The notes: generated by a model from the letters alone, not told the origin. DNA of 64,000 nucleotides from Phycisphaerae bacterium (GCA_022072445.1 JAJVHV010000009.1:1-64000), one strand, 5' to 3'. Shown: positions 1 through 9,368, numbered from the stretch's first letter. Numbers and translations: made by a program.

Positions 1-8
1 GCGGCGGC

Positions 9-30
9 TATCTAGTTATATAACTAGATA
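9..30. repeat. 22-bp perfect AT-rich palindrome
   Basis: Positions 9-30 read identically on both strands, with arms TATCTAGTTAT and ATAACTAGATA. The site is AT-rich in an otherwise GC-rich window. It could be an operator for a gene left of the window or part of a repeat. No gene is seen from here to 510. Confidence 0.8.
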
Positions 31-101
31 ACCGATCCGCGCAATCTCCACCAGCCGAAGCGAAATCACTTCGCGAAATCTAGAAAGGGCCAAAGTCGAG
101 A

Positions 102-258
102 CACAGGCTAATAGCCTGTGCCACACAAGCTAAAGAACCTGTGCCACACAAGCTAAAGAGCCTGTGCCACACAAGCTAAAGAGCCTGTGCCACACAAGCT
201 AAAGAGCCTGTGCCACACAAGCTAAAGAGCCTGTGCCGCACAAGCTAAAGAGCCTGTG
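102..258. repeat. 23-bp tandem repeat array headed by a 19-bp inverted repeat
   Basis: Six full and one partial copy of a 23-bp unit (core GCCTGTGCCACACAAGC) run head-to-tail from 114 to 258 with one or two changes between copies. The array is preceded by an inverted repeat at 102-120 (CACAGGCTA a TAGCCTGTG) whose right arm is the first half of the unit. There are no unique spacers, so it is a minisatellite and not a CRISPR. The open frames crossing it look like by-products of the repeat. Confidence 0.85.
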
Positions 259-377
259 CGGGCGGGTTGAAAACACGCCCCACCCTGCACGGCCAAAGTC
301 GAGCGGCCGGTCGCCCAACAGCGACCTGCGCTGCCGACTGCCCGATCTGGCCGAATGCGCCTAACCTCGGCCGCGAC

Positions 378-406
378 TTGACACTCCCTACATGAGCGAC
401 TATCGC
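378..406 (+). promoter_or_regulatory. sigma70-type promoter for the liv operon
   Basis: TTGACA at 378-383 is separated by 17 bases from TATCGC at 401-406. It lies about 105 bases before the livK start, and no other promoter-like site is seen before the operon. The -35 is perfect and the -10 only fair. Confidence 0.5.
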
Positions 407-510
407 TATGCGTCTCGACTCCGACCGTCGCCGCGCGAGTGCAAGTGCAGCGAGCGGAATGAGTTGGACGATGACCGTTCGGCCCGCGACCCAATTAAGC
501 GAGGTTTGCC

Positions 511-1662
511 ATGTTCCGTTTCGCCGCCCGCGCTGCCACCCTGGCGCTGTCCGTTTGCTGGTGCGTGAGTTCGTCGGCGTCCGCCGCCGTCATGCTTGCG
601 GAAGACACGATTCTGATCGGCGAATACGGGTCGATGACCGGTTCCGAAGCGACGTTCGGCCAGTCGACGCACAACGGCATCATGCTGGCCGTGGAGGAGC
701 AGAACGCCACGGGCGGGGTGAAGGGGAAGAAGATCGCGGTTCAGACGTATGACACCGCGGGGCAGACGCAGCAGGCCGGCACGGTGGTGACGCGATTGGT
801 GACGGCCGATAAAGTCGTGGCCGTGCTGGGGGAGGTTGCGTCGTCGCTGTCGCTGGCGGGCGGGGCGGTGTGCCAGCAGTATGGCGTGCCGATGATCTCG
901 CCGTCGTCGACCAATCCGCGGGTGACGCTGACGGGCGACATGATCTTCCGCGTCTGCTTCATCGACACGTTTCAGGCGGCGGTGTGCGCCAAGTTTGCCA
1001 AGGAGAATCTGAAGGCGACCAAGGTCGCGATTCTGTTTGACCAGGCGCAGGCGTATTCGAAAGGGCTCAAGGACGACTTCAAGAAGTCGTTCACGAAGCT
1101 GGGTGGTCAGATCACGACGGAGCAGGCGTACACGGGTGGCGACCAGAGCTTCAACGCGCAATTGGGGAACATCCGTGACACGAAGCCCGACGTGGTGTTC
1201 ATCCCCGGGTACTACACGGACGCGGGCAACATCGCGATTCAGGCCCGCAAGCTCGGGCTGACGGTGCCGCTGCTGGGCGGCGACGGGTGGGACTCGGCCA
1301 AGCTGGTCGAGATTGCCGGGAAGGACATCGAAGGCTGCTATTTTTCGAATCACTACGCTCCGGACGAGGATCGGCCGGAGGTGAAGGAATTCGTCAAGAA
1401 GTACCACGAGAAGTATGGCCAGGTGCCCGACGCGCTGGCGGCGCTGGGTTACGAGTCGGCCAAGCTGCTCTTCGACGCCATCGGCCGGGCCGGCACGCTC
1501 AAGGGCAAGGACATCGCCAAGGCGATCGCCGAGACCAAGGGCTTCAAGGGCGTCACGGGGACGATCACGATCGACAAGGACCGCAACGCCAAGAAGCCGG
1601 CGGTCATTGTGCAGGTTCGCAATGGGAAGCCGACGTTCGTGACCGCCCTGCTGCCGGATTGA
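511..1662 (+). CDS. livK: branched-chain amino-acid ABC transporter, periplasmic binding protein
   Basis: This 383-residue protein is the solute receptor that delivers leucine, isoleucine, valine or related substrates to the LivHM permease. Residues 1-26 are a signal peptide ending in an Ala-rich cleavage site. The mature part has the Leu/Ile/Val-binding (Peripla_BP_6) pattern: an early IGEYGSMTG strand, LGEVASS near residue 110, and PGYYTDAGN near residue 230. GAGG lies 8 bases before the ATG. It is the first gene of a five-gene operon and has the usual length. The transporter family is certain; the real substrate could also be amides, urea or another amino acid. Confidence 0.93.
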   Translation: MFRFAARAATLALSVCWCVSSSASAAVMLAEDTILIGEYGSMTGSEATFGQSTHNGIMLAVEEQNATGGVKGKKIAVQTYDTAGQTQQAGTVVTRLVTADKVVAVLGEVASSLSLAGGAVCQQYGVPMISPSSTNPRVTLTGDMIFRVCFIDTFQAAVCAKFAKENLKATKVAILFDQAQAYSKGLKDDFKKSFTKLGGQITTEQAYTGGDQSFNAQLGNIRDTKPDVVFIPGYYTDAGNIAIQARKLGLTVPLLGGDGWDSAKLVEIAGKDIEGCYFSNHYAPDEDRPEVKEFVKKYHEKYGQVPDALAALGYESAKLLFDAIGRAGTLKGKDIAKAIAETKGFKGVTGTITIDKDRNAKKPAVIVQVRNGKPTFVTALLPD

Positions 1663-1669
1663 GCCATCG

Positions 1670-2596
1670 GTGACGAAGCTTCTTCAGACGCTGGTGGACG
1701 GGGTGTCGGTGGGGTGTCTCTACGGGCTGATCGCTCTGGGATACACCATGGTGTACGGCATCCTGAAGTTCATCAACTTCGCCCACAGCGACATTTTCAT
1801 GCTCGGGGCGTGGGTCTCGTTCATCGTGGCCCGCGCGCTGGGCTGGGCCAACCCCGACCAGCCCGGTTCGCTCGGCAAGGCACTCTTTGTACTTGCCGCC
1901 GCCATGCTCTTCTGCGGCGTGCTCGGCTTCATCATCGAGCGTCTGGCCTACCGCCCGCTGCGTCGCGCGCCGCGGCTGAACGTGCTGATCACCGCGATCG
2001 GCGTGTCGCTCTTCATCCAGAACACCGGGCAGCTTCCCTGGCTGCTGGGAACTCAGCCGCAGCGCATGCCGGCGCTGCTGCCGGACAGCACGCTGCTGAC
2101 GGTGGCCGAAGTTCAGATTCGGCAGGTGGATGTCGTGGTGATCATCACCGTGCTGGTGCTGATGGGGGCGCTGGAGTGGCTCGTGCATCGGACCAAGGTC
2201 GGCCGGGCGATGCGCGCGGTTTCGTTCGACACGCGTGTCGCGTCGCTGATGGGAGTTCCGGTCGACCGCGTCATATCGATCACGTTCGTGATCGGCTCGT
2301 CGCTGGCCGCCGCCGCCGGCTTTCTCTACGCCAGCAAGTATCCCGGCCTGAACCAGCCGGCGCACGCAACCTGGATTCTGCTGGGGCTCAAGGCGTTCGT
2401 CGCCGCCGTCGTGGGCGGCATCGGCGACATCCGCGGGGCGATGTTCGGCGGGCTGCTGATCGGCATGATCGAGTTCTTCGGCGCGGCGTATCTGTCGCCG
2501 CATTTGAAAGACGTTTACGTGTTCTCGCTGCTCATTCTCGTGCTGCTTGTCCGGCCGGCGGGTCTGATGGGCAAGCCGGTGCTGGAGAAGGTCTGA
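1670..2596 (+). CDS. livH: branched-chain amino-acid ABC transporter permease LivH
   Basis: A 308-residue integral inner-membrane subunit, one half of the transmembrane channel. The N-terminus (VDGVSVGCLYGLIALGYTMV) and the following INFAHSDIFMLGAW segment are typical of LivH. About eight hydrophobic segments are visible. The GTG start is 7 bases after the livK stop. The C-terminus (VRPAGLMGKP) is the family's usual ending. It is co-transcribed with livM, which begins directly after its stop codon. Confidence 0.93.
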   Translation: MTKLLQTLVDGVSVGCLYGLIALGYTMVYGILKFINFAHSDIFMLGAWVSFIVARALGWANPDQPGSLGKALFVLAAAMLFCGVLGFIIERLAYRPLRRAPRLNVLITAIGVSLFIQNTGQLPWLLGTQPQRMPALLPDSTLLTVAEVQIRQVDVVVIITVLVLMGALEWLVHRTKVGRAMRAVSFDTRVASLMGVPVDRVISITFVIGSSLAAAAGFLYASKYPGLNQPAHATWILLGLKAFVAAVVGGIGDIRGAMFGGLLIGMIEFFGAAYLSPHLKDVYVFSLLILVLLVRPAGLMGKPVLEKV

Positions 2597-3738
<1,142 letters not shown>

Positions 3739-3742
<4 letters not shown>

Positions 3743-4530
3743 GCGCCCTGCTCGACGTGGACAACATCTCGCTGGCGTTCGGCGGACTGAAGGCCGTAGC
3801 GGACTTCCGGCTGGCGCTGCAGACTGGCGACCTGGCGGGCTTGATCGGACCCAACGGCGCCGGCAAAACGACTGTTTTCAACCTGCTGACCGGCGTCTAT
3901 CAGCCGCAGGCCGGCCAGATTCGGCTGGAGAACCGCGTGCTGAACCGCCTGCGTCCGTGCCAGATCGCGGCGGCGGGCGTGGCGCGCACCTTTCAGAACA
4001 TCCGGCTGTTCGGCGATCTGTCGGTGCTGGACAACGTCCGCATCGCGTGTCACCTGCGGTGCCGACACGGCTTGACCTCGGCCGTGCTGCGAACGTGCCG
4101 GCATCATGGCGAGGAGCGTGCGATCACCGAGCGCGCGTTTGAGCTGCTGACGATCTTCAACCTGGCGAACCGGGCGTTTGAGACGGCCCGCAATCTGCCC
4201 TATGGCGACCAGCGCCGGCTCGAGATCGCGCGCGCCCTGGCCACCAGCCCCAAGGTGCTGCTGCTGGACGAGCCGGCGGCGGGGATGAACCCGCAGGAAA
4301 AGCGCGAGCTGCGCGAGCTGATTCGTTCGCTCCGAGATCGATTCGGACTGACACTGCTGCTGATCGAGCACGACATGGGCGTGGTGATGGACATCTGCGA
4401 GCGGATCACCGTGCTTGATCACGGGCTGACGATCGCCATCGGCACGCCCGGCGAGATTCAGAAGAACCCCAAGGTGATCGAGGCATACCTCGGCACGCCC
4501 GGCGAACTCGCCCCCGGCGAGGTGGTGTGA
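3739..4530 (+). CDS. livG: branched-chain amino-acid ABC transporter ATP-binding protein LivG
   Basis: A 263-residue cytoplasmic ATPase. Walker A is GPNGAGKTT near residue 37. The signature region is unusual (YGDQRRLEIARAL in place of LSGGQ), which is normal for LivG. Walker B is VLLLDEPAAGMNP, followed by the switch histidine in LLIEHDMGVVM. It overlaps livM by four bases and is followed at once by livF. Confidence 0.94.
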
Positions 4531-5247
4531 ATGCCGCTGCTCGAGATTAGCGGGCTGGACGTCTACTACGGCGCCATTCACGCGCTGCGCAGCATCGACC
4601 TGGCGGTCGAAGAGCGGCAGATCGTGACGCTCATCGGCGGGAACGGCGCCGGCAAGTCGACCACGCTGCGGACGGTCTCCGGCCTGCTGCGCCCGACGCG
4701 CGGCTCCATCAAGCTCGATGGGAAGTCGATCGTCGGGCTGCCGCCGCACGAGATCGTCCGCCGCGGCGTGGCGCACGCCCCCGAGGGGCGCGGCATTTTC
4801 GCGAACTTGACGGTGGACGAGAATCTGGAGATCGGGGCCTATTCGCGGCGGGACGATCGTGCGGCGATCGACCGCGACCGCGAGCGTTCGCTGGAGCTTT
4901 TTCCGCGGCTGCGCGAGCGCCTGCGGCAGAACGCCGGCACGCTCTCGGGGGGCGAGCAGCAGATGCTGGCGATCGCGCGGGCTCTGGTGGCGCGGCCGCG
5001 GCTGCTGCTGCTCGATGAGCCGTCGCTGGGCCTGGCGCCGCAGGTCGTCAAGACGATCTTTCACATCATCCGCGAAATTAACCAGGCCGGCACGACCATC
5101 CTGCTGGTCGAGCAGAACGCGCACATGGCGCTGCACGTCGCCCACCGCGGATACGTGCTGGAAGTCGGCCGCATCGTCAAGTCCGACGACGCACGCAACC
5201 TCGCCAGCAGCGACGACGTAAGGAAGGCATACCTCGGCGGGGTGTAG
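4531..5247 (+). CDS. livF: branched-chain amino-acid ABC transporter ATP-binding protein LivF
   Basis: A 238-residue second ATPase that pairs with LivG. Walker A is GGNGAGKST, the signature is LSGGEQQMLAIARAL, Walker B is LLLLDEPSLGL, and the switch histidine is replaced by Gln-Asn in LLVEQNAHMAL, as usual for LivF. The ATG directly follows the livG stop codon. It ends the operon, and repetitive DNA begins at its stop codon. No hairpin terminator is seen immediately downstream. Confidence 0.94.
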   Translation: MPLLEISGLDVYYGAIHALRSIDLAVEERQIVTLIGGNGAGKSTTLRTVSGLLRPTRGSIKLDGKSIVGLPPHEIVRRGVAHAPEGRGIFANLTVDENLEIGAYSRRDDRAAIDRDRERSLELFPRLRERLRQNAGTLSGGEQQMLAIARALVARPRLLLLDEPSLGLAPQVVKTIFHIIREINQAGTTILLVEQNAHMALHVAHRGYVLEVGRIVKSDDARNLASSDDVRKAYLGGV

Positions 5248-5397
5248 GGCGGCATGTGGGATGTAGGCGCGGCGTGTAGGGGCGAGGCGATATGTAGGCG
5301 TGGAAGGGCGGCGTGTGGGATGTGGGCGCGGCGTGTAGGGGCGAGGCGATATGTAGGCGTGGAAGGGCGGCGTGTGGGATGTAGGTGCGGCGTGTGC
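5247..5397. repeat. 59-bp tandem repeat, about 2.6 copies
   Basis: A 59-bp unit starting GGGCGGCGTGTGGGATGT is repeated from 5247, 5306 and 5365, the last copy partial. It begins at the last base of the livF stop codon and carries no plausible gene. Open frames crossing it have repetitive, low-complexity translations. Confidence 0.8.
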
Positions 5398-5404
5398 CCC
5401 TGGT

Positions 5405-5498
5405 CAGACCGAAGGTCTGAGAGAGAGTAGCCGGGGGTTGTCGCGAAGCGACACCCCCGGACGATCGCGCACGTCGCGCGGAGCAGCCCGAAGGGCTG
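5405..5498. repeat. REP-like hairpin cluster, left flank of the transposase gene
   Basis: Three short hairpins: 5405-5419 (CAGACC gaa GGTCTG), 5431-5460 (arms CCGGGGGT and ACCCCCGG type around GTCGC/GCGAC), and 5484-5498 (CAGCCC gaa GGGCTG). The last two recur in the same order and inverted orientation on the other side of the transposase gene (6044-6111). This matches the way REP palindromes flank RAYT genes. Confidence 0.75.
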
Positions 5499-5508
5499 GA
5501 CGGGAGCG

Positions 5509-5961
5509 TCAATCCCACGCATATCGCTCGTCAAGCTGAAGCCCGTATTTTCGCAGCACCGCGCGCACTTCGTCCTGAAAGCTGAGCGCGTGATGATGCG
5601 CGGGCTGTCCGGCGATGTAGGCGCGAAGCTTGTCCGCACCGGATTGGCCGATGGAGAATGCGAAATACCCGTCTTGCCAGGCGAAAACCGCGAACTCGCG
5701 GCCTCGCGATTTCATCCACTTGGACGTGTCGCGCTTCAATTCGAGCATCAGTGTCGACAGAGCGACCGTTTTCCCGAGGTTGACGAAGAGGTGGACGTGA
5801 TCGTCGGTGCCGCCCGCGGCCAGAAGCACGGAGTCGTGGTTTCTGCAAATCCCACCCATGTAGGCGTAGAGGTCGTCGCGATAGTGGGTAGGGATGAGCT
5901 TGGCGCGGTGTTTGGTAGAGAACGTAATGTGCAGCAGGATCCGCGTCAGCGTCGTGGCCAT
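5509..5961 (-). CDS. IS200/RAYT-like Y1 transposase
   Basis: A 150-residue single-strand DNA transposase of the HUH/Y1 (PF01797) family. The HUH pair is H55-V-H57 in DDHVHLFV. The catalytic tyrosine is Y115 in KLRAYIAGQPAHHH, and the FAWQDGYFAFSI block before it is a family hallmark. The frame is intact and of normal length. There is no second (TnpB) gene. REP-like hairpins in inverted orientation flank it, so a domesticated REP-associated transposase is more likely than an active IS200, but autonomous mobility cannot be excluded. The downstream stop is at 5509-5511, only 10 bases from a hairpin. Confidence 0.85.
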   Translation of the reverse strand: MATTLTRILLHITFSTKHRAKLIPTHYRDDLYAYMGGICRNHDSVLLAAGGTDDHVHLFVNLGKTVALSTLMLELKRDTSKWMKSRGREFAVFAWQDGYFAFSIGQSGADKLRAYIAGQPAHHHALSFQDEVRAVLRKYGLQLDERYAWD

Positions 5962-6043
5962 GGCGACAGGATACCGCGCGGGTGCCGCGGTGCGGCATCT
6001 ACCGATTCGGCGTGCCCGGGGATGTCCCGGCGCCCCTGGCGTG

Positions 6044-6137
6044 CAGCCCTTCGGGCTGCGGTGCGCGTACGGCGCAGCGGTCCGGGGGTGTCGCTGCGCG
6101 ACGACCCCCGGCTATTGGCGTGCAGCCCTTCGGGCTG
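6044..6137. repeat. REP-like hairpin cluster, right flank of the transposase gene
   Basis: Hairpins at 6044-6058 (CAGCCC ttc GGGCTG), 6082-6111 (CCGGGGGT ... CCCCCGG) and again at 6123-6137. The stretch 6044-6111 is the reverse complement of 5431-5498 apart from the variable stretch between hairpins and a few substitutions. Together the two flanks form a roughly 710-bp unit around the transposase gene. Confidence 0.75.
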
Positions 6138-6171
6138 CGGCGCGCGAACGGGCACCGAATGTGCGTCCGGA

Positions 6172-6298
6172 CCGTGCGCGGATGGGCGGTGCGCGGATGG
6201 GCGGTGCGCGGATGGACCGTGCGCGGATGGGCGATGCGCGTACAGGCGGTGCGCGGATGGACCGTGCGCGGATAGGCGATGCGCGTACAGGCGGTGCG
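6172..6298. repeat. 15-bp tandem repeat with 45-bp higher-order period
   Basis: Eight consecutive 15-bp units (consensus CCGTGCGCGGATGGG) with variants CGATGCGCGTACAGG at units 5 and 8 lie between 6172 and 6291. Later units follow an A-B-C order, giving a 45-bp super-period. Both strands stay open through it, because 15 is divisible by three, but translations are simple-sequence. I see no gene between 5962 and 6423. Confidence 0.8.
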
Positions 6299-6423
6299 GG
6301 TCGGGAGCTGAGCGATGCGCGAGGCGCAAACCCCGCGACGTACATTCGCCTACAATCACGCCAAACTCGTCCAGGCCGGGCGTGTGCCGTCGCCCGAAAC
6401 CCACGTGACGATCAGGTAACCCT

Positions 6424-7185
6424 GTGACGACGACCGCACCAATCCAGCCGCCTTTCGAATTCGAATGCGTCCGCTGCCACGGACGCGTCCGGGCGCCGCG
6501 CGCCTGGGCCGGACGCGAGATGCGCTGCCCACATTGCGATTCCGTGCAGCGCGTGCCCGCCGCCGACGGCGACGAACCGCCGCGCGCCGCAGCCCCGGCG
6601 ATCGGTCCGCGGCGGTATTTCAATTTCGTCTGCCGCCGCTGCAATTCGATCCTGGAAGCGCACACCGGGCTGAGCGGGCAGAACGGCCGCTGCCCGACCT
6701 GCAACGCGTTTTTCGTCGTACCGCACGTCGACCCACAGACCGGAGCCCCGCTGCCAACCGTCGAGCTCCCAGGGCAGGAATCCGAGCCGACGCCGGTGCA
6801 CGCCTATGCGGCGTCGGGCGAGCAGGCGCCGACGATCCACCGTGACGCGTCCGGCCGGGCGTACCTGACCTGCGGCCGGTGCGGCGCGGCGAACGACGTC
6901 GAGGCCGATAGCTGTAGCAGTTGCCAGACGCCTTTCACGCTCGAAGGCGCTGCCGTCGCCGGTTCGTGGGCCAGTGACGGCCGCGCGCTGGCGTCGTGCA
7001 TTCTGGGTGTTATCGCCGTTCCGGGCTGCTTTCTCTTTGTCCCAGCGGTGGTTTCAATCGTGCTCGGCTGGATGACGATCCGCGATCGCTCGCCGCGCGC
7101 CCGGCCCGCCACGGCTCTGGTCGGTCTGGCGCTGAGCGGCCTATCGCTCCCGCTGGGGGTGGCGTTCTGGCTGACCCGGCTGTGA
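6424..7185 (+). CDS. triple zinc-ribbon membrane protein with DUF4190-like C-terminus
   Basis: This 253-residue protein has three Cys4 zinc-ribbon-like modules: C15xxC18 with a later CPHC, a second CRRC/CPTC pair near residues 64-90, and a third CGRC/CSSC pair near residues 155-175. These are followed by two or three hydrophobic helices (residues about 185-253). The last part resembles DUF4190 (GRALASCILGVIAVPGCFLF). GTG is the start, with a weak AGGT before it. The ribbons are probably cytoplasmic. Function is unknown; nucleic-acid or protein contact by the ribbons is only a guess. Confidence 0.75.
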   Translation: MTTTAPIQPPFEFECVRCHGRVRAPRAWAGREMRCPHCDSVQRVPAADGDEPPRAAAPAIGPRRYFNFVCRRCNSILEAHTGLSGQNGRCPTCNAFFVVPHVDPQTGAPLPTVELPGQESEPTPVHAYAASGEQAPTIHRDASGRAYLTCGRCGAANDVEADSCSSCQTPFTLEGAAVAGSWASDGRALASCILGVIAVPGCFLFVPAVVSIVLGWMTIRDRSPRARPATALVGLALSGLSLPLGVAFWLTRL

Positions 7186-7252
7186 ACAGGCACTTGGCCG
7201 CCACCGGCCGGTGAATCGGCGGTATGAGGTGTCAATGAAGGAGGTGTCACGC

Positions 7253-7690
7253 ATGAACCCTCGACGGATTGTTGCGGTCGCCACGCTGCTGCTGGCGGTG
7301 ACGGGGCTGACCGCCGGGGCGCAAGTGCTTCCGGGGCCGGCTTTTGATGAATGTGGTGTGCTGGTCCGCGGCGTCGAGTGCGTGCTGTTCGAAGGCGGCG
7401 GCGGCCGATACGTCCTGTCGGATTACGGCGATTTCAAGGTCGGCGACGCAGTCCGCGTCGTCGGAACGCTGAATGAAAACTGCATCAGCATCTGCTCCGA
7501 CGCCGACGGCTGCATCGCGGAGGCCGTCGTGTACGACCCGGTCGCGCTTCCGTGCGGCACCGAAATACCGTCGATCTCGCTCGACACCTGCGCGACAACG
7601 GCCGCCGGGCTGCTCGGCTCCGCCCTGGGAGGCGTGGCACTGACAAGCAGGCCAAAGCGCCGACGAGTGATCGGCGCAGGCGCGCCCTGA
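7253..7690 (+). CDS. small secreted protein of unknown function
   Basis: A 145-residue exported protein. The ATG at 7253 is preferred over the upstream GTG at 7211 because AAGGAGGTG lies just before it and it begins a good signal peptide (residues 1-22, ending AGA). The mature part is a small cysteine-rich beta-type domain (CGVLVRGVECVLFE, then a GDxVRVVGTL strand and a Cys-containing CISICSDADGCI turn). A short hydrophobic stretch and an Arg/Lys-rich tail follow, like a membrane anchor. Its TGA and the stop of the opposing gene are back to back in TGATCA. Confidence 0.65.
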   Translation: MNPRRIVAVATLLLAVTGLTAGAQVLPGPAFDECGVLVRGVECVLFEGGGGRYVLSDYGDFKVGDAVRVVGTLNENCISICSDADGCIAEAVVYDPVALPCGTEIPSISLDTCATTAAGLLGSALGGVALTSRPKRRRVIGAGAP

Positions 7691-8755
7691 TCAGAGTCCG
7701 ACGCGCACCTTGCCCTTTTGCCAGTCCTTGATCAGCACGCGGAACTCCTCGGTCGTTTCCGCGAGCCGTTTGAACGTCAGCACCATCGACTCGTAGAGGC
7801 GATCGTCGGTGACGAACTTGCCGATCGAGCCTTCGCCCTTGCGAATCTGCGAAGCGACCAGCGCCAGCCCGTCCAGCACGCGCGCCGCCCGGTCGAGATT
7901 CTCCAGCAGCGCACGGCCGACCTGGTCGACGCGCTGGTCCATGTTGTCGATCGACGTGTTCGCCTTCTGCGCCAGCGCCTTCACGTCGGTTCCGATCTGC
8001 CGGGCGTCGTCGGCGAACTGACGAATCTGCGCCACCGCCGCCTTCCCGTCGCTGGAAATCGTGTGGAAATTCGCGATGCCCTCGCGAAGCTGGCTCTTCA
8101 CGGCCGGATCGCCCAGCACGTCATTGACATGTTTCAGCCCCGCGTCGAGCCGCGCGATGGCCGTGCGCAGGTTGCCGGCCCGCGCCGCCCGGTCCATCTC
8201 GGAGATGTCCTGCGGCTGCATCAGGTCGTGCACGTCGACCAGCACGGGTTTGAGCGCCTCGGCCGCCTCGCCGATCTGCGTTGCGGTCTTCTGAAGCGTG
8301 TCCACCACGCTGCTCGGAAAGATGGTCTCCACCGCCGACGACGTGCGCCCCAGAATCACCTCGTCGCTGGCGAGGAATTCCTCGCTGGGGGCGTCGATCA
8401 CGATCTGGATGGGCGGGCGGCCCATTCCCAGAAAGCTCTCGCTGGTGATGGCCCGGCAGCCGCGCGGCAGCCGGTAGTGCTGCTCGATCGCCGCCAGCAC
8501 GCGGACACCGCGGTCGATGTGCACCGTGTCGACGAAATCCACCGCGCGCACCCGACCGATGCTCTTGCCAGCCAGCGTGACGAGCGTGCCCTCGCGGATG
8601 CCGGCGGCCGAATCGAAGTGGATCGTGAGGGGATACGTATTGACCCGCATGATCCAGGTCGGCACCTTTCCGAACAGGACGATCAGCGCGCCAAACGCGG
8701 TGAGTCCGAGTGCGACGAAGATACCCACGAGAAAATTGCGACGAGCCTCGACCAT
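7691..8755 (-). CDS. MCE/MlaD-family protein
   Basis: A 354-residue membrane-anchored protein that by homology would bind and move lipids across the envelope. The start at 8755 has GAGGAG about 10 bases upstream; a longer frame to 8878 lacks one. Residues 5-27 form an N-terminal membrane helix (FLVGIFVALGLTAFGALIVL). The MCE domain follows at about residues 40-120 (GIREGTLVTLAGKSIGRV). A long helical region of residues 170-320 is probably a coiled coil. The usual partners, an MlaE permease and MlaF ATPase, are not adjacent, so they must be elsewhere or the protein acts alone. Confidence 0.85.
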   Translation of the reverse strand: MVEARRNFLVGIFVALGLTAFGALIVLFGKVPTWIMRVNTYPLTIHFDSAAGIREGTLVTLAGKSIGRVRAVDFVDTVHIDRGVRVLAAIEQHYRLPRGCRAITSESFLGMGRPPIQIVIDAPSEEFLASDEVILGRTSSAVETIFPSSVVDTLQKTATQIGEAAEALKPVLVDVHDLMQPQDISEMDRAARAGNLRTAIARLDAGLKHVNDVLGDPAVKSQLREGIANFHTISSDGKAAVAQIRQFADDARQIGTDVKALAQKANTSIDNMDQRVDQVGRALLENLDRAARVLDGLALVASQIRKGEGSIGKFVTDDRLYESMVLTFKRLAETTEEFRVLIKDWQKGKVRVGL

Positions 8756-8877
8756 GTGCAGGTCTCTCCTCTGATGGACGGCGGCGAATTCCGGGCCGGC
8801 GCGAAGCCGCCTCCCGGACGTCGGCAGGCTGGCGCCCGCGCACGCCGTGCCGATCAGGCCCGTCCGGCAGGCCGTCA

Positions 8878-8906
8878 TTGTCCACGCTTCGCGCGTGGAC
8901 TACAAT
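8878..8906 (+). promoter_or_regulatory. promoter with embedded inverted repeat for the response-regulator gene
   Basis: TTGTCC (8878-8883), a 17-base spacer and TACAAT (8901-8906). An inverted repeat TCCACGC ttcgc GCGTGGA at 8881-8899 fills the space between the two boxes and overlaps the -35. This position suits a repressor operator. The regulated gene would be the receiver-domain protein starting at 8936. Confidence 0.6.
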
Positions 8907-8935
8907 CAGGGGGTTGGCCGACAAGGAGTATGCAC

Positions 8936-9319
8936 GTGGCGGGCGAGTTTCAGGACAAGAAGATTCTGGTGGTGGACGACGATCCGGACATCCTGACCGC
9001 GATCACGACCAGCCTGGCCGACACCGGCGCCTCGGTCGAAACGGCCAGCGACGGCGTTCTGGCGGTGAACCTGATCGAGGACAAGTCGCCCGACGTCGTC
9101 ATTCTCGACATCATGCTCCCCAAGAAGAGCGGTTTTCTGGTGCTGGAGAAAATCAAGAAAGGCAAACCGCGCGGCAGCAAGCCGCGCGTCATCATGATCA
9201 CCGGCAACCAGGGCACGCGGCATAAGCAATACGCCGAGGCGCTGGGCGTCGACGTCTACCTCAGCAAGCCGTTCACCATGGAGCGGCTGTTCGACTCGCT
9301 CAAGAAGCTCACCACGTAA
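8936..9319 (+). CDS. single-domain response regulator (CheY-like receiver)
   Basis: A 127-residue stand-alone receiver domain. The acidic pocket is D15/D16 in VVDDDPD, the phospho-acceptor is D58 in VVILDIMLP, the switch threonine is T89 in IMITGN, and the conserved lysine is K111 in YLSKPF. GTG at 8936 is chosen because AAGGAG is 8 bases before it; ATG at 8930 in the same frame is only two bases from that site. There is no output domain and no adjacent kinase, so its partner cannot be read from the window. Confidence 0.9.
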   Translation: MAGEFQDKKILVVDDDPDILTAITTSLADTGASVETASDGVLAVNLIEDKSPDVVILDIMLPKKSGFLVLEKIKKGKPRGSKPRVIMITGNQGTRHKQYAEALGVDVYLSKPFTMERLFDSLKKLTT

Positions 9320-9368
9320 GAGCCTGTCCGAGCCGCGCCGCGCGATCCGAGCCGCGGCAGCGCGATCC

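Noticed and set aside
114-258. CRISPR array
   Set aside because: Units are contiguous with no spacers; the same holds for the 15-bp and 19-bp arrays. No cas gene is present.
5509-5961. Complete IS200/IS605 element with tnpB
   Set aside because: No tnpB or RNA-guided nuclease gene is near, and flanking hairpins are in REP-like arrangement.
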